A DNA stretch of 32,109 bases, taken from NCBI GenBank assembly GCA_947456055.1, contig CANGSR010000008.1, forward strand, positions 1 to 32,109. The letters are read 5' to 3'. The stretch comes from Chitinophagaceae bacterium. GTDB taxonomy: Bacteria; Bacteroidota; Bacteroidia; Chitinophagales; Chitinophagaceae. The translations under genes were made by a program, and so were the position numbers. Under the pieces are notes generated by a model. The model was not told the DNA's origin. It saw nothing but the letters and a program-made list of their open reading frames with translations, and made no database searches. Below, in pieces: positions 26,839 to 32,109 of the stretch. How positions within the stretch are numbered: position 1 is the first letter of the stretch; every line of letters begins with the position of its first letter.

Positions 26839-27492
26839 ATGGATAATAAAATAAAATGGAATCAGATAAAAACCGTGAGCGGGTATGGAACTGGCTTGCC
26901 TGAGACAATCCAAAGGTTGATTTCGCCAATTGAAGCTGAGCGAAAAAGAGCATCTAATGGCTTGGACAATGTTGTTGTAGTGCAAAGTACTCTTTATGAA
27001 GCGGCCTATTACGTTATTGAACCTATTTTAGAGCTTTTAGAGAAAGATTATACCGTAGATAGGTTTGAGCCATTAACCGTACTTGCAGAGATAGCTCTTG
27101 GCTGGGGAGGAAAAAAAGAAATAATTTTGCAGGAATGTGGTGAGCAAATTCTTCTAGAAAAGGCATGTAGAAATAAACTGAAGGAGTTAAAGCCTAGAAT
27201 TGAAAAGATAGTAACATGTACTCAGAAAGAGCGAGAAGAAAAAGATTGCATTCTTGAAACCATTGATGAATTTTGGCAACGAGAATTACATAGATTTGCC
27301 CCAGGCGGATATAAAATATATGACGTAATAGAGGTTCTAAAAATTCTGAAAGCGCAAGGAGTTTCTCGACACGATGTTTATCAATCCCTTGAAAGTGAGC
27401 TAAGAGTATCTAAAGTTGCTAAGCAGAGCGTGGATTGGATTTTAGATATAATGGATATTTTAAATAAATATAGTGATGGGATATGGCAATAA
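26839..27492 (+). CDS. Putative HEAT-like immunity protein without an intact toxin partner
   Basis: IKTVSGYGTGLPETIQRLISPIEAERKRASNGLDNVVVVQSTLYEAAYYVIEPILELL resembles HEAT-like polymorphic-toxin immunity proteins; sandwiched between two Rhs-core fragments. Confidence 0.55.
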   Translation: MDNKIKWNQIKTVSGYGTGLPETIQRLISPIEAERKRASNGLDNVVVVQSTLYEAAYYVIEPILELLEKDYTVDRFEPLTVLAEIALGWGGKKEIILQECGEQILLEKACRNKLKELKPRIEKIVTCTQKEREEKDCILETIDEFWQRELHRFAPGGYKIYDVIEVLKILKAQGVSRHDVYQSLESELRVSKVAKQSVDWILDIMDILNKYSDGIWQ

Positions 27493-27620
27493 TGTAATTC
27501 AAATTGATGCCCTCGACTTTAATTAGTCTTTCAGAGGCATTTGATGTGAAGCCCAAATATGAATATTTCTGTTTGTAAATTATTGAATAAGTTCTTTGAA
27601 ATATTGCAAAAATAAACCCA

Positions 27621-28023
27621 AAACCAGCTAGCCACCGCCAACCTTGGCGGCGGCTGCAATGCCTACTACCAGTATAGCAGTGGCCAGAGGGGCAGGAAAA
27701 CCATAGTAAATGGCTCCATAACCGAGGAAAATATCTACTTTGGCAGTTATGAGGTTTATAGAAAGAATATAGGCGGCATAATATCTGTAGAGCGCACCAC
27801 AGTGCATATAAGCGACGATACCGGCCGCATAGCCATGTATGAAGTACGCACCATAGGCACCGACCCCTCAGCAGCTACACTGGTGCGATACATTTACAGC
27901 AACCACCTCAGTACCGCTACCCTGGAACTTAACCAGGATGCCGCCATCATCAGCTACGAAGAATACCACCCCTATGGCACCAAAAAAACATCTTATACAG
28001 GCAATTCAGTGGAATCAGAATAA
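27621..28023 (+). pseudogene. Rhs/Tc-type core fragment, copy 2, truncated
   Basis: QLATANLGGGCNAYYQYSSGQRGRKTIVNG...ISDDTGRIAMYEVRTIGTDPSAATLVRYIYSNHLSTATLELNQDAAIISYEEYHPYGT; no 5' part, ends at the 39-bp repeat. Confidence 0.85.
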
Positions 28024-28051
28024 TCAGCTTCAATCTGTGGTTCAGATAAAA
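28013..28051. repeat. 39-bp dispersed direct repeat, copy 2
   Basis: 35/39 identical to 25107-25145; supplies the stop codon ending the Rhs-core fragment. Confidence 0.85.
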
Positions 28052-28332
28052 ACGCCCAATAAACAAACCATCGATAACAGCCTCCTCAATCTTTCCACAT
28101 TCCTCCCAAAAATTTACCTTCCTCCAAACAAAGCCCAAAATTTGCACCCTAAAAGGTTGGAATATTATTACCTTCTTAGCCGTTCTGTTTTCAGCAATCC
28201 ATAACCAATTTCGCAATTGCCCCAGCGGGGCTACCGGTGCCCACCATAAATATGAATTAGGCAATTACATACAAAAAACTACTACTTTATTGACTAAATA
28301 AAATCCTATTTTCAACCACGCCTTACCAGTAG

Positions 28333-28352
28333 CCCCGACCTTTAGGTCGGGG
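28333..28352. repeat. Perfect hairpin CCCCGACC-TTTA-GGTCGGGG
   Basis: 8-bp perfect inverted repeat, 4-nt loop. Confidence 0.85.
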
Positions 28353-28372
28353 TATAAAAAATAAAACACATA

Positions 28373-28431
28373 GGCTTTAGCCGAAATTTGACGCACATAA
28401 AATCCCCATAAAACTAATTTTGGCTAAAGCC
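28373..28431. repeat. 16-bp inverted repeat GGCTTTAGCCgAAATT / AATTTTGGCTAAAGCC
   Basis: One mismatch, 27-nt spacer. Confidence 0.8.
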
Positions 28432-28813
28432 ACATTAAACTTAGTCATATTCTACGACCTAAAACACGTGGCTACTAAAAAAGCCAATGTTGGGGCATTC
28501 TGGGTACATGCAACTTAAGGTAAACTTGTTCACCGAATTTAACCATATATATAATGAAGGTAAGCAGGCATACATTAAAGGCCAGTTTAGAACGAAATAA
28601 GCCTACTGTTCATTAATGCTACTAAGCAATGCGCAATCCATTAAACACCTTCATTTTTGCCATCTAATGGGCATAACATAAAACCCTACAGGTTCCAGTT
28701 AATGGGATTATCCACTTATGAAATTGATTCTCTTACAACACCATCGCCGCTCTTAGAACCAATTAAGCATAATTTAGACCTCAACTCAATTTCAAATAAC
28801 TAACAAAAAGTTA

Positions 28814-28851
28814 CAAAAAAAATCGGGTAGCATTTTTGATGCTACCCGATT
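28814..28851 (-). terminator. Rho-independent terminator of the large T9SS repeat protein gene
   Basis: AATCGGGTAGCAT/ATGCTACCCGATT 13-bp stem with T-run on the minus strand. Confidence 0.9.
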
Positions 28852-28877
28852 TATATTTCCGGAATACCGGTTAAATC

Positions 28878-31800
28878 TTATTTCTGAATTTCAAAATGGA
28901 ACACAGCGTTACCAGTTGAAGTATGGAGGTTCAACAAGTACATACCGTTAGCCAATGAATTGCTTAATTGTAATTGTTCGTTGATAGAACCACCCTGAGC
29001 CATTACTTTACTTGAGTAAACAACCTGGCCTAACATGTTAGTTACATCAATAGTTACTTCTTCAGTAGCTGATGTAGCTAATGTACCCTTAACGGTGAAA
29101 GCACCATTGTTAGGGTTAGGAAGGATATTGAAATCATTAACAGAAGCAACAGTATTTACACCAAGTGCACTTACGCTCATAACCATATAACGTGTATAGC
29201 TCTTAGTTCCACATGGGCTATTGCTTGTAACCGTACAGCTAACTGTATCATTATTCCTCAGGTTAGCAGTTGAGAAAGTAGCAGTGGTGCTAGCTGTAGT
29301 ACCATTATTAACTTTCCAAGCGAATGAAGGAGCAAAACCAGCTACATGAATATCCAAAGAGAAATTAACATTGCTGTATTTGAAGATGTTAGTACCTGGA
29401 TCAGCAACCATTGTGAATTCAGGAGTAACTGGCACATCAACATTTTCAGCGATGTTATTACTTGTAACGTTATCCATTGTGCGGCAAGCTAAATTACTTG
29501 TCATTACACAGAATACAACATCACCAGCAGCAGCATTGTGGTTCAAAGTGCTAGATGAAGCACCAGCAACAGGAGCACCATTAACTTTCCATGCATAGAA
29601 AGGAGCAGCACCACCATTTACAGGTGCAGCAGTGAAAGTCATTGGAGCACCAGGACAAACAGGAGCAGAAGAAGTACTAATGCTTACAGATGGAGTCAAC
29701 TTAGTAGTAACTGTGATTGGTAAGTTACCATTAGCTACTGTAGTAGTTGCACAAGGAGCATTGCTGTTCATTGTAAGGGTAAGAATATCACCAGTAGTAG
29801 GAGCATAGCTATAAGTAGAAGAAGTACTTACAACTGAACCACCATTAACTTTCCATGCATAAGTAGGTGTACCACCATTTACCGGAACTGCAGTATAAGT
29901 AGTTACATCACCAGAACATGTAGAAGCATTACCACCAATTGTTACAGCAGGAGTAACTGTAGGATTAACATTTACAACCTTAGAACCCGACATGTTGCTA
30001 GCACATGTAGTAGTAGCATTCAAAGCAGATACAGTATATGTACCTCCGTTTGTCATCAAACCAAAGTCAAGTGCACCATTTACAGATGGGGTAAGTGCTG
30101 TGCTGAAAGTACCATTAGTAGCAGTATAAGTAATACCTGCATTAGCATTTGACAGACCAACATGAACACCAGTACCACCAGCGCAGAATGAACCACCACC
30201 AGTTACTGCATATACAGAAGGTAATGGATTAGAAACGATAACTGCACTTGAAGCCATTGTATTAATACAACCATAAGCTATATCAGTAGCTTTAACAGTA
30301 TATGTACCAGTAGTAGTAATCAAACCGAAAGATAATGGACCATTAACACCTGTAAGAGGACCAGCAACTAATGCACCACTTGCATTGTATAATGAGTAAG
30401 TATCAAAACTATCAGAAGTAGAAACACCAACTGGAAGACCAGCACCACCTGCACAATACTGACCAGAACCAGTTACAGTATAAGCTGTAGGTAAAGAAAC
30501 GATATTGATAACAGCAGGAGTTGACATACTGCTAGAGCAAGAAGTCAAAGGATTAACAGCAGTAATAGTGTAAGCACCTGGAGCTAACTGAGTACCAAAA
30601 TCAAGGCTGAAACCAGTACCTGCCATTGTCATTGGAGCACCTGAAGGACGTGTAAGTGTATAATTGATACCTACACTTGATAAAGCAAGACCTACATGAC
30701 GACCAGCACCACCTACGCAATAGTTACCACCACCTGTAGTAGAATAAATTGCCGGAGTAGGATTAACATTGATAGCAGAGCTACCATTCATAGTAGAAGT
30801 ACAGTTAGTAACCGGATCAGTACCTATAACAGTATAAACACCAGGTACAGACTGAACACCCATATCAAGGGTTGGAGCACCAGTACCAGGAACACCACCA
30901 CTATAAGGGAAACCACCAAGGATTAGTTGATAAACTACTGTATTCTGAGAACCATCAAGAGTGATATCAACACCTGCACCACCAGAGCAATAATTAGCAC
31001 CACGAGATACATTATAAACTGTTGGGTTTGGATTGATAGTTACTGACTGGCTACCAATCATTGTGCTTACACAAGTTGTAGCAGCATTAACAGCACCAAT
31101 TGTGTAAGTACCTGCAGCATGCTGGAAACCAAAACTTAATGAAGAACCTGTACCAGTACCGGCAACTGAAGCACCAACTGGAGTAGCACCCATATATAAT
31201 TGGTAAGTAATGCCTGCATCAGAATTATCCAAAAGGATTTCAGAACCAGCACCACCAGCGCAATATGCACCACCACCAATCACATTATAAGTGCTTGGTA
31301 AAGGACTAACACCTACAACAGCAGTACCAGCCATATTAGTAGTACAACCAGTAGCATCAATTACGGCAGTAATGTTGTATGAACCAGCAGTTGTCATTAA
31401 ACCGAAGTCGATACCTGAGTTAGAACCTGCAATTGAACCACCACCAGTTACAGTATAAGTAGTACCTGTAGAAGAATTATTCAAACCAACATGAACACCA
31501 GCAGTACCAAAGCAATAGTTACCACCACCAGTTACAGTGTAAACTGTAGGTAATGGGTTGATATGGATTGTTGCATTACCATTCATATTGTTATGACAGA
31601 AAGTAGTAGCGTCAGAACCAACAACGGTATAAACACCATCAGCAGTTTGGCTACCAAAATGCAATGCACCACCGGCAATATCACCTGGTAATGTTGCAAC
31701 AGGAGTAACACCATTGTATAAAGTATAGTTAACAGATGCATCAGATGCTGAAATATAAACATCAGAACCTGTACCACCCATACAATAGTTACCACCGCCC

Positions 31801-32109
31801 ATTACACTTGATGCAACAGGAAGAGGATTAGTAGCTACAGTAGCAGAACCAGTCATATTGTTTGCACAAAGTGATGTTAGATTACTAGCAGCAACAGTAT
31901 AAGTACCAGGAACTGTTTGAAGACCGAAATTGAGAACGCCTGCACCAGTACCAGTGATTGGTGTACCAACTGGAAGTGTACCATTCATTAATTGATAAGC
32001 AACACCTGTTTCAGAATTGTCTAACTGAACAAGAACACCACCTGTACCTACACAATAGTTACCACCGCCGATTACGTTAAAAGCAGTAGGTGGAGTATTA
32101 ATAGATACA
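28878..32109 (-). CDS. Large secreted repeat protein with T9SS-type C-terminal sorting domain, 5' end outside window
   Basis: ORF remains open past 31988 to the window edge; repeats with GGGNYCxGGxG...C, then Ig/PKD-like units (YAWKVNG) and C-term NDFNILPNPNNGAFTVKG...LANGMYLLNLH. Confidence 0.88.
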   Translation of the reverse strand, partial: VSINTPPTAFNVIGGGNYCVGTGGVLVQLDNSETGVAYQLMNGTLPVGTPITGTGAGVLNFGLQTVPGTYTVAASNLTSLCANNMTGSATVATNPLPVASSVMGGGNYCMGGTGSDVYISASDASVNYTLYNGVTPVATLPGDIAGGALHFGSQTADGVYTVVGSDATTFCHNNMNGNATIHINPLPTVYTVTGGGNYCFGTAGVHVGLNNSSTGTTYTVTGGGSIAGSNSGIDFGLMTTAGSYNITAVIDATGCTTNMAGTAVVGVSPLPSTYNVIGGGAYCAGGAGSEILLDNSDAGITYQLYMGATPVGASVAGTGTGSSLSFGFQHAAGTYTIGAVNAATTCVSTMIGSQSVTINPNPTVYNVSRGANYCSGGAGVDITLDGSQNTVVYQLILGGFPYSGGVPGTGAPTLDMGVQSVPGVYTVIGTDPVTNCTSTMNGSSAINVNPTPAIYSTTGGGNYCVGGAGRHVGLALSSVGINYTLTRPSGAPMTMAGTGFSLDFGTQLAPGAYTITAVNPLTSCSSSMSTPAVINIVSLPTAYTVTGSGQYCAGGAGLPVGVSTSDSFDTYSLYNASGALVAGPLTGVNGPLSFGLITTTGTYTVKATDIAYGCINTMASSAVIVSNPLPSVYAVTGGGSFCAGGTGVHVGLSNANAGITYTATNGTFSTALTPSVNGALDFGLMTNGGTYTVSALNATTTCASNMSGSKVVNVNPTVTPAVTIGGNASTCSGDVTTYTAVPVNGGTPTYAWKVNGGSVVSTSSTYSYAPTTGDILTLTMNSNAPCATTTVANGNLPITVTTKLTPSVSISTSSAPVCPGAPMTFTAAPVNGGAAPFYAWKVNGAPVAGASSSTLNHNAAAGDVVFCVMTSNLACRTMDNVTSNNIAENVDVPVTPEFTMVADPGTNIFKYSNVNFSLDIHVAGFAPSFAWKVNNGTTASTTATFSTANLRNNDTVSCTVTSNSPCGTKSYTRYMVMSVSALGVNTVASVNDFNILPNPNNGAFTVKGTLATSATEEVTIDVTNMLGQVVYSSKVMAQGGSINEQLQLSNSLANGMYLLNLHTSTGNAVFHFEIQK
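29970..32109 (-). repeat. Tandem coding repeat of about 84-91 aa, 8 units visible
   Basis: YC motif recurs at about 30181, 30453, 30719, 30986, 31260, 31511, 31780, 32050 (spacing 251-274 nt), with near-identical DNA such as caatagttaccaccacc. Confidence 0.9.

Noticed and set aside
25107-28051. 39-bp repeats as attL/attR of an integrative element
   Set aside because: No integrase, tRNA or conjugation genes between them; they resemble a dispersed repeat, so only a flanking-repeat observation is reported.
27950-28264. 104-aa minus-strand ORF across the Rhs fragment end
   Set aside because: Spans the core fragment and dispersed repeat antisense; no coding signature.
29970-32109. Regular ~270-nt periodic repeat as a CRISPR-like array
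   Set aside because: Periodicity is within one long open reading frame with conserved protein motifs; unit length and continuity do not fit CRISPR.

Overview
Bacteroidota-type chromosomal window: TAnnTTTG promoters, T9SS-type C-terminal sorting domains, a SusC-like/OMP_b-brl_3 receptor. Backbone content: a partial chromate transporter; a trmB / DUF5522-like / Ala-type alkyltransferase-like (ATL) operon; a BlaI-type repressor followed by an M56-peptidase/amidase_3 fusion; two T9SS-type secreted repeat proteins; a TonB-dependent-receptor-like protein; and a nearly complete C5 heme/tetrapyrrole cluster (hemA-C-D-E-F, hemB, hemL). The heme cluster contains a di-heme peroxidase, a Uma2 nuclease-like gene and an Xre-RES toxin-antitoxin pair. 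The best candidate for an undescribed system is an AT-rich three-gene operon at 2407-6889 (minus strand). It encodes a C5-cytosine DNA methyltransferase, a 772-aa protein with two GHKL ATPase modules (an N-terminal Hsp90/MORC-like one and a C-terminal histidine-kinase-like one), and a receiver-domain protein. The receiver protein's C-terminal half carries an RNKFAH (R-x4-H) motif of the kind seen in HEPN ribonucleases. No restriction endonuclease is visible, so this looks like a methylation-linked signalling/abortive-infection system (inference). The second notable area is a decayed Rhs/Tc-type polymorphic-toxin region at about 25.1-28.05 kb. It has duplicated core fragments with the same left boundary, a frameshifted toxin tail, putative immunity genes and two copies of a palindromic element. 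The intact copy folds on paper as a perfectly paired four-way cloverleaf, and the two copies differ by compensatory base changes in the long arm. All functional calls come from reading motifs by eye; no database search was possible.
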